A stretch of 64,000 bases of DNA from Treponema sp. Its GTDB lineage: Bacteria; Spirochaetota; Spirochaetia; Treponematales; Breznakiellaceae. Under the pieces are notes generated by a model. That model did no database searches. It was not told where the DNA came from and saw nothing but the letters and a program-made list of their open reading frames with translations. Positions 34,300-42,470 of the stretch are shown piece after piece. The stretch lies in the NCBI GenBank assembly GCA_009781475.1, contig WQYB01000003.1, positions 25,488 through 89,487 of the forward strand, given 5' to 3'. The number at the start of each line of letters is the position of its first letter. Position 1 is the first letter of the stretch. Both the position numbers and the translations under genes were made by a program.

Positions 34300-34869
34300 A
34301 TGAAAAAAATTATTTTAATTTTATTAATTTTTACTTTCACTTTTTGTAAACAGACACAGGAGCTGACATGGGAAGTAAAATTTCAAAAAGGACAGACACA
34401 GGAATCTGTTCCCATAAATCAAATAATACAAATGGTAAATGGCGAAACATTTTTGTTTGCCGTTCATCCTGATAAAGATGCGTATTGTTATATTATCTGT
34501 TATGATTCTTCCCGCGAAATTATGGTTTTACATGATCAATTAATTCCTGGCGGACAGGAAAAAATATTCGGCGCTTTTCAAATTGAAGATCCGCCGGGTA
34601 CTGAAACAATTTATCTGATAATGAGTCTTGAAAGACAAAATAATCTTGAAAGTCTTATACAAAATTTTCACAATAATCTGGAATCAAGGCAAGCGTCTAA
34701 TAATCTATATCGTGAGATTTTAAGCCTTCAAAATAGTGTTTCAAGACTGGGAGAACCTGCAAGTTCGTATGTTCCGGGTGCAGGAACTGCAAGAGGAGCT
34801 TCGCAGCAGCATGTCACAAGATTTTCAGGAAGTAATTTATATGTCAGAGCTATTACAATCCGCCACTAA
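34300..34869 (+). CDS. DUF4384-domain lipoprotein
   Basis: The product is 189 aa. A short signal peptide ends at a lipobox-like FTFCKQ. The DUF4384-like core follows (GETFLFAVHPDKDAYCYIICYDSSREIMVLHDQLIPGGQ). Such domains often accompany caspase-like or kinase signalling proteins, and a caspase gene lies two genes downstream. It overlaps the cyclase gene by 29 bases, indicating coupling. The protein is probably a periplasmic accessory lipoprotein. Confidence 0.75.
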   Translation: MKKIILILLIFTFTFCKQTQELTWEVKFQKGQTQESVPINQIIQMVNGETFLFAVHPDKDAYCYIICYDSSREIMVLHDQLIPGGQEKIFGAFQIEDPPGTETIYLIMSLERQNNLESLIQNFHNNLESRQASNNLYREILSLQNSVSRLGEPASSYVPGAGTARGASQQHVTRFSGSNLYVRAITIRH

Positions 34870-36790
34870 AAGATTTACTTTTTTCGGCGTAATTTTATCA
34901 ATCTCAATTTTAATTTCATGTCTGTTGCTTGTAACCGGAATTATCGGAATGTGGGATACTTTTTTTTACGATAAATGTATTAATACCCGCGTAACTTCTG
35001 TTTCAATTGATAAAAGCCCCATTATTGCAACTGTCGATCTTAACGATGCGAGTATTGATATACTGGGTGAACAACTTGACAGCAGAATGGCTTTTGCTGA
35101 CATCATGGAAGTTTTAAATGACTCCAATGCATCTGCTATTTATGATTTTTTATTCATTCAGGAAAAAAGTCATGATACTTCTTTTATTGACGCTATAAAA
35201 TTATCTAATAATACTGTTATTGCGGCGTTGGCGATTGACGCGGATATTCAAAATAATTCCGGCATGTTATACAGAGGAATTACAGATGAACAGCGTTTAT
35301 TGCTGGAAAGGCATGTGTGGAATATTAATGTTGTAAAAGAAGGTAAAATACCGCGGGCGCAGACTTTTATACTTCCAAATACTTCAATAATGGATGCGGC
35401 AGCGCAAATAGCTTTAATTAATGCCGAACCGGATCGTGACGGTATATACAGGCGCATTCCGCTCCTTTATAAATGGGAAGATGGATTTCTGCCGTCATTG
35501 TCATTGGCAGCCGGTGTTCTTTACTGGAATATTCAAATTGAAAAAATTGAACTTAAAGCAGGAGAATATTTATCGATCCCGTTTTCTGACAACGAATTAT
35601 TTTTAATCCCAATAGATGAAATGGGGCGGGTACTTGTTCCTTTTACCGAAAACTGGATTGATCAGCAAAATAGAATTCCTTTTCATAAAATGGCTGAAGC
35701 AAAACATAATGATTCGGTTTTTGATGATGTATTTTCTGATCTTAACGGAAAAATAGCATTGTTAGCTGAAATTAGCACCAGTCAAAAAGATTTTGGTCCT
35801 ACATCTTTCGAAAGGCTCTATCCGCTGTCAGGGCTTCATGCGGAAGTTTTGGGCGGGATTCTGGATTGGTCAAAGAATAGATCGTTTATCGGTAAATGTA
35901 CTTTAATGTACAAAATACTTGTAATATTTATTTTAATAGGATTGTCTTTTTTTATTGTTGGTATTAAAAGAGATATTGTTTTTCATCTTGGGTTTTCGTT
36001 TATTTTTCTTGGTTTTTCATTAATAACCGTATTACGCTGGGAAATTTTAGCTATAAAACCATGGTTTTTCTTTCCTGCAGTTTTATTGTTTTTATTTTGG
36101 CTGTGCACATTTGTAAACCGTCTTTTTTTACGTTACCGGCGGCAATTACTTTTACATAATGCGCTTTCAAGATATTTTCCTCATGCTCTTGCACAGCGTA
36201 TAATACGTGAAAATAAAACAGAATTAAAACCTTCGTACAAGGAATTAACAATACTTTTTTCTGATATTGCAGGTTTTACCAAATGGAGCTCCGATAAAAA
36301 TCCCGAGGATGTACATAATTTTTTAAATGATTATCTTGAGAATATGGCACAGATAATTTTTGCTCACGGCGGAACAGTAGATAAATTTATGGGTGATGGA
36401 ATTCTGGCTTTCTTCGGCGATCCTTTTGATATGCACAATCATACAGAACAGTGCGTAAAAGCCGCAATTGCAATGCAGAAAAAAGTAATCGGTTTGGCGG
36501 AAAAATGGAAATCGAAAGTTGATATTGATTTGAATGTACGTGTAGGAATTAATACAGGAAAAGTGATTGTAGGAAACCTTGGCAGCAAAACAAGAATTGA
36601 ATATACTGTAATAGGAGCTGCGGTTAATCTTGCCCAGCGGATGGAAAGCAATGCTCCCCTTGGCGGTATTCTTGTTACAGCAGATGTAAAAAACAGGGTA
36701 GAAGCAAAATTTGATTTTCCGGAAAGAAAGGATGTTACAGTAAAAGGTTATTCACAGGTTATAGAAGCGTATATTGTGGGGGTTATATGA
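34841..36790 (+). CDS. CHASE2-domain class III adenylate/guanylate cyclase
   Basis: The product is about 649 aa from ATG 34841, which has AGGAAG 8 nt upstream; the tracked ORF begins earlier in an overlapped region. One membrane segment is followed by a CHASE2 extracytoplasmic sensor (VDLNDASIDILGEQ, EPDRDGIYRRIPLLY) and then three membrane helices. The cytoplasmic cyclase domain has metal-binding Asp in LFSDIAGF and GDGILAFFGDP, a Lys in TVDKFMGD and VNLAQRME, consistent with adenylate cyclase activity. Output would be cAMP in response to a periplasmic signal. It overlaps the next gene by ATGA. Confidence 0.9.
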   Translation: MSELLQSATKRFTFFGVILSISILISCLLLVTGIIGMWDTFFYDKCINTRVTSVSIDKSPIIATVDLNDASIDILGEQLDSRMAFADIMEVLNDSNASAIYDFLFIQEKSHDTSFIDAIKLSNNTVIAALAIDADIQNNSGMLYRGITDEQRLLLERHVWNINVVKEGKIPRAQTFILPNTSIMDAAAQIALINAEPDRDGIYRRIPLLYKWEDGFLPSLSLAAGVLYWNIQIEKIELKAGEYLSIPFSDNELFLIPIDEMGRVLVPFTENWIDQQNRIPFHKMAEAKHNDSVFDDVFSDLNGKIALLAEISTSQKDFGPTSFERLYPLSGLHAEVLGGILDWSKNRSFIGKCTLMYKILVIFILIGLSFFIVGIKRDIVFHLGFSFIFLGFSLITVLRWEILAIKPWFFFPAVLLFLFWLCTFVNRLFLRYRRQLLLHNALSRYFPHALAQRIIRENKTELKPSYKELTILFSDIAGFTKWSSDKNPEDVHNFLNDYLENMAQIIFAHGGTVDKFMGDGILAFFGDPFDMHNHTEQCVKAAIAMQKKVIGLAEKWKSKVDIDLNVRVGINTGKVIVGNLGSKTRIEYTVIGAAVNLAQRMESNAPLGGILVTADVKNRVEAKFDFPERKDVTVKGYSQVIEAYIVGVI

Positions 36791-38409
36791 AAAAGTTATT
36801 GGTATTCTTTTTATTTGCGTTTATTATATTTTCCTGCAACAAACAGGATAATTCTTCTCAGCGCAGTATAACAGGCAGGCTGAATAATAGTCAGTATGCC
36901 GCCGCTCCGGGAGATGATTCAAATATACAAAAGTTCGCTCTTGTAATAGGCAACTCAAATTACACAGGAATATCAAAACTTAACAATCCTGTTAATGATG
37001 CCAATGATATGGAAAAAGCGTTAAATGAACTTGGTTTTACTGTAGAAAAAGTTTTAAACGGCTCTCTTGAACAAATGGAAAACGCAATATTAAATCTGGA
37101 ACGAAGATTAGGCGCTGCCCGTAATTCATACGGTTTTTTCTTTTATGCAGGTCATGGAGTTCAGGCAAATGGAGAAAATTATCTTATACCGGTAGCAGCT
37201 AACAATATCCGAAGCGAAGCTCAATTACGTGACAGAGCAGTTTCCCTTCAATTTGTATTGGATACTCTAAGTGATGCCGGAAATGAACTTAATATGATTG
37301 TTTTGGATGCATGCCGAGATAACCCGTTCGGCTGGGCACGTAGCGGAAGCCGCGGGCTTACAGTGGTAAACCGCGCTCCAGCCGGCAGTATTGTAATGTA
37401 TGCAACAAGTGCAAATTCAACAGCGGATGACGGAGCAGGAAGAAACGGGCTTTTTACAAATCATCTTTTGAATAATCTTACAACTCCAGAACTTAGCGTA
37501 TTTGATGTATTTGACAGGACAATGGCAAATGTAATTAATGCAACTAACGGGATGCAGCATCCGGAATTATCACTTAGATTTGCAGGAGCAACTTCCGCTT
37601 TTCTCGGTTCTCGTCCGGCTCCGGTTTTAACTACGGCTGCAACTTCCGCTCCTGCTCAAAGTGAAAATATTGCAGTTGTACCGGTTTTAGCAGATATTCC
37701 TGAAAATATGGTGTTAATTAACGGCGGAAATTTTTTAATGGGTAGCCGTATGAGTGAATGGGGACGTCAAAGTAATGAAGGTATACAACGTCAGGTAACA
37801 ATTAGTTCTTTTTATATAAATAAATATTTAGTAACACAAAAAGAATACCAGGAAATTATGGGAGAAAATCCCAGTGTTTTTAAAGGAGATAATCTTCCTG
37901 TTGAACGAGTATCATGGTTTCAAGCAATTGAATATTGCAACAAAAAAAGTTTAAAGGAGGGACTAACTCCTGTATATACAATAAACGGAAGCCAGGTAAG
38001 CTGGGATCGAAATGCAAATGGTTATCGTTTACCTACAGAAGCGGAATGGGAATATGCCTGCCGTGCGGGTACTACTACACCGTATAATTTAGGTTCTTTC
38101 ATTAATGATATTGCTTGGTATGCAGATAACAGCGGAAGAAAAACAAATCCTGTCGGATTAAAGCAAGCAAATGCCTGGGGTTTATTTGATATGCATGGAA
38201 ATGTAGCGGAATGGTGCTGGGATTGGTTTGCTGATTATACTACAGTTGTAATTGATCCTTCAGGACCGGCAAGCGGACAAAATCGTGTTCACCGCGGAAG
38301 AAGCTGGAATGATACAGCTGAATCACTACGTTCAGCAAATAGAGGTTACGCTCATCCGCAGAATACAAGCAGTTTTACAGGTTTTCGGATTGTTCGTAAT
38401 GTTTTATAG
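36787..38409 (+). CDS. Caspase-like (C14) protease fused to FGE-sulfatase-like domain, lipoprotein
   Basis: The product is 540 aa. The lipobox is IFSCNK. The caspase p20-like domain (about residues 50-280) keeps the catalytic His in FFYAGHGVQ and Cys in VLDACRDNP. A linker follows, then a SUMF1/formylglycine-generating-enzyme-like domain (about 305-540): MVLINGGNFLMGS, RLPTEAEWEYACRAGT, MHGNVAEWCWDWF, FTGFRIVR. In many bacteria such FGE-like modules are binding domains rather than oxidases. The gene overlaps the cyclase gene by four bases and ends the operon. It is probably tethered in the periplasm or at the surface; its substrate is unknown. Confidence 0.9.
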   Translation: MKKLLVFFLFAFIIFSCNKQDNSSQRSITGRLNNSQYAAAPGDDSNIQKFALVIGNSNYTGISKLNNPVNDANDMEKALNELGFTVEKVLNGSLEQMENAILNLERRLGAARNSYGFFFYAGHGVQANGENYLIPVAANNIRSEAQLRDRAVSLQFVLDTLSDAGNELNMIVLDACRDNPFGWARSGSRGLTVVNRAPAGSIVMYATSANSTADDGAGRNGLFTNHLLNNLTTPELSVFDVFDRTMANVINATNGMQHPELSLRFAGATSAFLGSRPAPVLTTAATSAPAQSENIAVVPVLADIPENMVLINGGNFLMGSRMSEWGRQSNEGIQRQVTISSFYINKYLVTQKEYQEIMGENPSVFKGDNLPVERVSWFQAIEYCNKKSLKEGLTPVYTINGSQVSWDRNANGYRLPTEAEWEYACRAGTTTPYNLGSFINDIAWYADNSGRKTNPVGLKQANAWGLFDMHGNVAEWCWDWFADYTTVVIDPSGPASGQNRVHRGRSWNDTAESLRSANRGYAHPQNTSSFTGFRIVRNVL

Positions 38410-38417
38410 GTCTTTAT

Positions 38418-39032
38418 TTAATATTTAAAACTTAATCTCTGTATCGGCGAAGCTCCATATAATTTCACAGCTTCTTTGTGCGCTTTTGTCGGGTAACCCT
38501 TGTGTTTTTCGTAGCCGTATTTGGGATATAATTTTGCCATTTGTTCCATGTAAGTATCACGCTCTGTTTTGGCAAGAATCGAAGCTGCCATTACCTGCGG
38601 CACTTGCGCATCTGCTTTTACCATTGGTGTGCAGGGAAAATTAATATTAGGGACAAATTTTCCATCTACTATAACAGTTGTTAATGATGATAACAGAGAT
38701 TTTGATATAATAATCTTATCTTCTCCGTGTTCCTCCGTGTCCTCCGTGGTAAAATTCTTTTTTTTTATCATTTCTTCAAACGAACGTTTCATTGCCAATA
38801 GACTTGCCTGTAAAATATTTATTTCATCAATTTCTGTATGCGTTGCCCAGCCGATACCAAAAGCAAATGCTTTTTCTAAAATAATATTTCGGATTTCCAT
38901 ACGCTGTACATGATTAAGTTTTTTTGAATCGTTAAGGATTTCAAAAGGAAAATCGTCTTTTAAAATAACCGAAGCGGCGCAGACAGGTCCTGCAAGAGGT
39001 CCCCGTCCTGCTTCGTCAATTCCGCAAAGCAT
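38418..39032 (-). CDS. rnhB: Ribonuclease HII with an in-frame repeat-derived insertion
   Basis: RNase HII nicks RNA-DNA hybrids and removes misincorporated ribonucleotides. The catalytic signature GIDEAGRGPLAGPV opens the protein, with the further acidic position in TVIVDGKF and the region QVMAASILAKTERD. Between EEM and the VDGKF strand there is an extra stretch of about 25-30 residues (NFTTEDTEEHGEDK). It is translated from an intergenic-type repeat (CTCCGTG units). The rest has the usual length. The insertion lies in a loop, so the enzyme may still be active. It is the last gene of the minus-strand series xth-rhomboid-hpt-rnhB. Confidence 0.93.
   Translation of the reverse strand: MLCGIDEAGRGPLAGPVCAASVILKDDFPFEILNDSKKLNHVQRMEIRNIILEKAFAFGIGWATHTEIDEINILQASLLAMKRSFEEMIKKKNFTTEDTEEHGEDKIIISKSLLSSLTTVIVDGKFVPNINFPCTPMVKADAQVPQVMAASILAKTERDTYMEQMAKLYPKYGYEKHKGYPTKAHKEAVKLYGASPIQRLSFKY
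38712..38765. repeat. CTCCGTG-type repeat inserted within rnhB
   Basis: The stretch with CTCCGTGTTCCTCCGTGTCC followed by TCCGTGGTAAAATTCTT corresponds to the right arm of the repeat at 13551-13645 (CCGTGTCTCCGTGTGAAATT). It keeps the reading frame of rnhB. Confidence 0.7.
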
Positions 39033-39048
39033 TGTTATATTCCTTTTG

Positions 39049-39657
39049 TCATTTTCCTGTTAATACATTTAAAACATTTTTTAGTTCAGGATCACGTTTG
39101 TAATAATTTTCTTCCAGTTCTTTTTCGGTAAGACCTATCAATTCATGGCTCATGTAGTGTATCCAGGAACTCTCATCATTTAGTGTTGTTTCGTGTTTCC
39201 GACACCAGTAATCCGGCTGGAAAGGAAGCTGAACTTCCTTGTCCGTAAAATATTTATAATCGTGAACAGCGATTTTTAAATCTTTTCGCGGGATTCCCTT
39301 GTCTAAAATTATCTGCGCAAGATGGTTGATAGTTCTGCCTGTATCAAAAATGTCATCGATTAAAAGTACTTTATCTCCCACCCGAAGATAATCAGGCGAA
39401 TATGTCCAGCCGTCAACTTTTACCTGATCCGCTTTTGCGACATCAGTGTAAGAGCGGGCGACAACTGCTGCATAATACACAGGACGCGCTCCTTTATGAA
39501 CGATTTTATAATATTCGCTTATAATATTGCCAAGATACGCTCCGCCGCGAAGGGAAACATAAATCACGTCGGGAATAAATCCCTCATTGTATATACGATG
39601 CGCCAGTTTTAATGCGTTATCACGAACCGTATCAAATTGTAAAAATTCTTTTATCAT
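39049..39657 (-). CDS. Purine phosphoribosyltransferase (hypoxanthine/xanthine-guanine type)
   Basis: The product is 202 aa. The PRPP-binding motif VLLIDDIFDTGRT and the preceding YVSLRGGAYLGN loop are diagnostic of type I phosphoribosyltransferases. WCRKHETTLNDESSWIHY suggests the purine-salvage (Hpt/Gpt-like) branch. It converts a free purine base plus PRPP to the nucleotide. GGAGG lies before the ATG, overlapping the stop of the rhomboid gene. The base preference is not certain. Confidence 0.85.
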   Translation of the reverse strand: MIKEFLQFDTVRDNALKLAHRIYNEGFIPDVIYVSLRGGAYLGNIISEYYKIVHKGARPVYYAAVVARSYTDVAKADQVKVDGWTYSPDYLRVGDKVLLIDDIFDTGRTINHLAQIILDKGIPRKDLKIAVHDYKYFTDKEVQLPFQPDYWCRKHETTLNDESSWIHYMSHELIGLTEKELEENYYKRDPELKNVLNVLTGK

Positions 39658-39658
39658 A

Positions 39659-40246
39659 TTAACCTCCGTTTCTCCTTGAACTATTTTTTAAACCTGTGTT
39701 GAAAAAACCAAAAAAACTGCCGCATAATCCGCCGACAATATGCGCAAAATATGAAATATTGCTGTTTTCTGAACTTAATATCCTGATGATTTGTTCTCCC
39801 ATAAATAAAATTAAAACAAATATGAATGTTAACGGGATCTCTCCTCTTGTAAAATTTGTAAATGACGAAAGAAGAATCATCATAAATACAACACCGGAAG
39901 CGCCCATTAGGGGATTTGGAAAAAATAAAATATTTAATACTCCGGTTACAAGCGCTGTAATAATAATCATAATAAATAAAGAAACAGAGCCGTAATTTTC
40001 TTCCAGCATGGGACCAATTACAAGAATAAAAATCATGTTACTGATCAGATGAGTCCAGCTTCCATGCCCTAAGGTATGGGTTAAAATAGAAATCCAATGA
40101 CTGAAATTCCCGGCATTAAAGGTGCTTCTTCCTTGAACCATAAACCAAAAAATCAATTTTGGAAGAATGGTTTGTGATAAATATAAAACCAGTACACATA
40201 AAAGAGAAAAAGTTAAAACAGCCGGCGCATTATATTTTATTCTCAT
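39659..40246 (-). CDS. Rhomboid-family intramembrane serine protease
   Basis: The product is about 195 aa with six membrane segments. Family markers are HLISNMIFILVIGPMLEENYG (His-x-x-x-Asn helix), the catalytic Ser in PLMGASGVVFM, and a later His in FAHIVGGLCG. It cleaves membrane proteins within the bilayer; its substrate is unknown. I place the start at ATG 40246 because it overlaps the exonuclease III stop as TAATG. The tracked TTG 40285 would extend into that gene. Confidence 0.87.
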   Translation of the reverse strand: MRIKYNAPAVLTFSLLCVLVLYLSQTILPKLIFWFMVQGRSTFNAGNFSHWISILTHTLGHGSWTHLISNMIFILVIGPMLEENYGSVSLFIMIIITALVTGVLNILFFPNPLMGASGVVFMMILLSSFTNFTRGEIPLTFIFVLILFMGEQIIRILSSENSNISYFAHIVGGLCGSFFGFFNTGLKNSSRRNGG

Positions 40247-41025
40247 TATTTTAAACTCACTGTTAATTCGATTTCCACAGGACAATGATCGGAACCTTTA
40301 ATTTCGGGTCTTATTATAGAAGATTTTACCTTGGGTAAAAATTCTTTGTTCACACAATTATAATCGATTCTCCATCCGATATTTTTTTCCCGTGCCTGAG
40401 CCATATATGACCACCAGGTATAATGATTAGGCTCGCCGGGATGAAAATGGCGGAATGTATCGACATTACCGGATGCTAAAAATGAATCCATCCAGGCTCG
40501 CTCTTCGGGCAGGTAACCTGCGCTGTTTTCATTGTTTTTTGGGCGCGCTAAATCTATTGGAGTGTGCGCTACATTATAATCGCCGCACAATAAAAAGTGC
40601 TGTCCCTTTTTTACGATTGATTTGCAAAGTTTTAATATCGCATCATTAAAAGCAAGTTTATAACCCAAGCGTTTTCCTTCATCCTGCGAATTGGGAAAGT
40701 ATGCGGCTATCAATGTGAAATTTTTGTATTCAGCGACAAGAACACGCCCTTCTTCGTCAAATTCCGGCTTGCCAAGAAAGCGGACATTTTCAGGTTTTAT
40801 TTTTGTATAAATCGCTACACCCGAATAACCTTTTTTTTTCGCGCTTGCCCAGTACGAAGTGTAAGAAGTATCAGGCGGATTAATAAATTTCGGCGAAAGC
40901 TGCCCGGGTTCGGCTTTTGTTTCGTTAAGGCATAAAATGTCCGGGTTTTCTTCTTTTAGCCATTCAAAAAACCCGCGCTTTTCTACTGCTCGGATACCGT
41001 TAACATTCCAGGTTATAATTCGCAT
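40246..41025 (-). CDS. xth: Exodeoxyribonuclease III / AP endonuclease
   Basis: The product is 259 aa, the normal length. Motifs of the Xth/ExoIII family are present: IITWNVNGIRA, LCLNETKAEPGQL, GYSGVAIYTK, LLCGDYNVAHTPIDL, WRIDYNCVNKE and GSDHCPVEIEL. It acts in base-excision repair. TATAAT (41036-41031, minus) ends 5 nt before the ATG and there is no Shine-Dalgarno, so the mRNA is probably leaderless. It is the first gene of the four-gene minus-strand operon. Confidence 0.95.
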   Translation of the reverse strand: MRIITWNVNGIRAVEKRGFFEWLKEENPDILCLNETKAEPGQLSPKFINPPDTSYTSYWASAKKKGYSGVAIYTKIKPENVRFLGKPEFDEEGRVLVAEYKNFTLIAAYFPNSQDEGKRLGYKLAFNDAILKLCKSIVKKGQHFLLCGDYNVAHTPIDLARPKNNENSAGYLPEERAWMDSFLASGNVDTFRHFHPGEPNHYTWWSYMAQAREKNIGWRIDYNCVNKEFLPKVKSSIIRPEIKGSDHCPVEIELTVSLK

Positions 41026-41077
41026 GGTTTATTATATATTGAAAAAATGTTTTTTATAATATCCTATAAAAAGGGAG

Positions 41078-41121
41078 AGGTGACAGCTTTAAGTTGTCAC
41101 CTTTTTTTGGTGTCAGTCACC
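41078..41121. repeat. GTGAC hairpin and GTGTCAGTCAC motif upstream of DUF4143 ATPase copy 2
   Basis: AGGTGACA (41078-41085) pairs with TGTCACCT (41095-41102) and is followed by seven T's. GGTGTCAGTCACC (41109-41121) follows at once. It looks like a terminator, but no plus-strand gene precedes it, so a repeat-derived hairpin is as likely. Confidence 0.6.
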
Positions 41122-41128
41122 TTTAGTA

Positions 41129-41157
41129 TTGACAAATTATGGTATTTCGTTTAATAT
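41129..41157 (+). promoter_or_regulatory. Promoter of DUF4143 ATPase copy 2
   Basis: TTGACA (41129-41134), a 17-nt spacer and TAATAT (41152-41157) form the promoter. The small palindrome TGGAAT-TAG-ATTCCA (41157-41171) sits at the expected transcription start. GGAG lies upstream of ATG 41193. Confidence 0.7.
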
Positions 41158-41192
41158 GGAATTAGATTCCAGATTAAACGGAGTAAAAAATA

Positions 41193-42404
41193 ATGCTTGA
41201 AAGGACAATAACAAGGGTTGTAAGGGAGTTTTCAAAAAATTTCAGGGTTTTACTTTTAACAGGACAACGGCAGGTGGGTAAAACCACTTTACTTGAAAAT
41301 CTGGAAAAAGGAAAACGTAAATATGTTACTTTGGATAATCCAAAATTCCGTATGTTGGCCAAAAATGATCCTGAGTTATTTTTGACAGAAAATCCGCCTC
41401 CTGTACTAATTGATGAAGTCCAATATGCGCCTGAACTTTTTCCTTACATCAAGATGTATGTTGACACACATAAAAACCAAAAAGGCGCTTTTTGGCTGAC
41501 GGGTTCGCAAAAATTCAGTTTAATGAAAGGGGTCAGTGAATCATTGGCAGGACGCATTGTCATACTTGAACTTTTGGGATTTTCTTATCGTGAAAAAAAC
41601 AAACTTCCTTACAGCGGCAAGCCTTTCATTCCGGAACTAAAAACCGATGGCAGTTTAAAAAAAATAAATGCAAAAGAAGTATACAAGCATATTTGGCAAG
41701 GGTCTTTGCCGGAACCAATTACTGATAAAAAAATAAATCGTGAAGCTTTTTATTCTTCATATATTCAATCATACATTGAAAGAGATGTCAGGGATTTTTA
41801 TAATATTGAAAAACCTGTTCAATTTTATAATTTCATATCTGCTGTTGCGGCAAGAACCGGAAGTCTTGTTAACTACAGTAATCTTGCGCGTGATATTGGA
41901 ATTGACTTAAAAACCGCGCAAACCTGGATGGGTATTCTTGAACGTTCCGGTTTAGTATATCTTTTACATCCATATTCACCGAATATAACCAATCGGATTA
42001 TTAAAACGCCGAAAGTTTATTTTTTAGATACCGGTTTATGTGCCTATTTATGCCGCTGGGAAACACCGGAAACATTATACTCAGGAGCAATGGATGGAGC
42101 GATTTTAGAAACATGGTGTTTTGCGGAAATAATAAAAAGCTATTGGCATAATGGAGTTGATCCGTTGATATACTTTTACCGTGACACAGATCAAAAAGAA
42201 ATTGATTTTGTAATAGAAAAGAATATGACTTTATATCCAATCGAAGTAAAAAAAACGACAATGCCGTCTCTAAATGATATAAAACATTTTAACATTCTTG
42301 AAAAAATGGGAAAAAAAGTAGGTACTGGAGCCGTTTTATGTCTTGGAAAAGAACGCATGTCAATAAATCGAGATGTAATTTCCATTCCTGTTTTTGATAT
42401 TTAA
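41193..42404 (+). CDS. DUF4143-family P-loop ATPase (copy 2)
   Basis: The product is 403 aa. Walker A is LLLTGQRQVGKTTLL and Walker B PPVLIDEVQYAPE, with the sensor region FWLTGSQKFSLMK. A winged-helix-like middle (YSNLARDIGIDLKTAQTWM) precedes the C-terminal DUF4143 domain (KEIDFVIEKNMTLYPIEVKK). It is paralogous to the gene at 23175 but divergent. The gene is monocistronic, with its own promoter. The function of the family is unsettled. Confidence 0.88.
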   Translation: MLERTITRVVREFSKNFRVLLLTGQRQVGKTTLLENLEKGKRKYVTLDNPKFRMLAKNDPELFLTENPPPVLIDEVQYAPELFPYIKMYVDTHKNQKGAFWLTGSQKFSLMKGVSESLAGRIVILELLGFSYREKNKLPYSGKPFIPELKTDGSLKKINAKEVYKHIWQGSLPEPITDKKINREAFYSSYIQSYIERDVRDFYNIEKPVQFYNFISAVAARTGSLVNYSNLARDIGIDLKTAQTWMGILERSGLVYLLHPYSPNITNRIIKTPKVYFLDTGLCAYLCRWETPETLYSGAMDGAILETWCFAEIIKSYWHNGVDPLIYFYRDTDQKEIDFVIEKNMTLYPIEVKKTTMPSLNDIKHFNILEKMGKKVGTGAVLCLGKERMSINRDVISIPVFDI

Positions 42405-42470
42405 AGATAATCATGTTTGATGTATGACTGTTTTCTGTTAGCTGTAAAATTATTTTTGTAAAAAACATTT

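Noticed and set aside
33732-34340. 202-aa minus-strand ORF opposite the PUR-domain gene
   Set aside because: Its Leu/Arg/Ser/Pro-repeats are the antisense shadow of the low-complexity RG-rich tail; no Shine-Dalgarno and no domain.
41078-41108. Hairpin plus T7 as an ordinary terminator
   Set aside because: No plus-strand gene lies upstream to be terminated; it is kept as a repeat-type hairpin instead.
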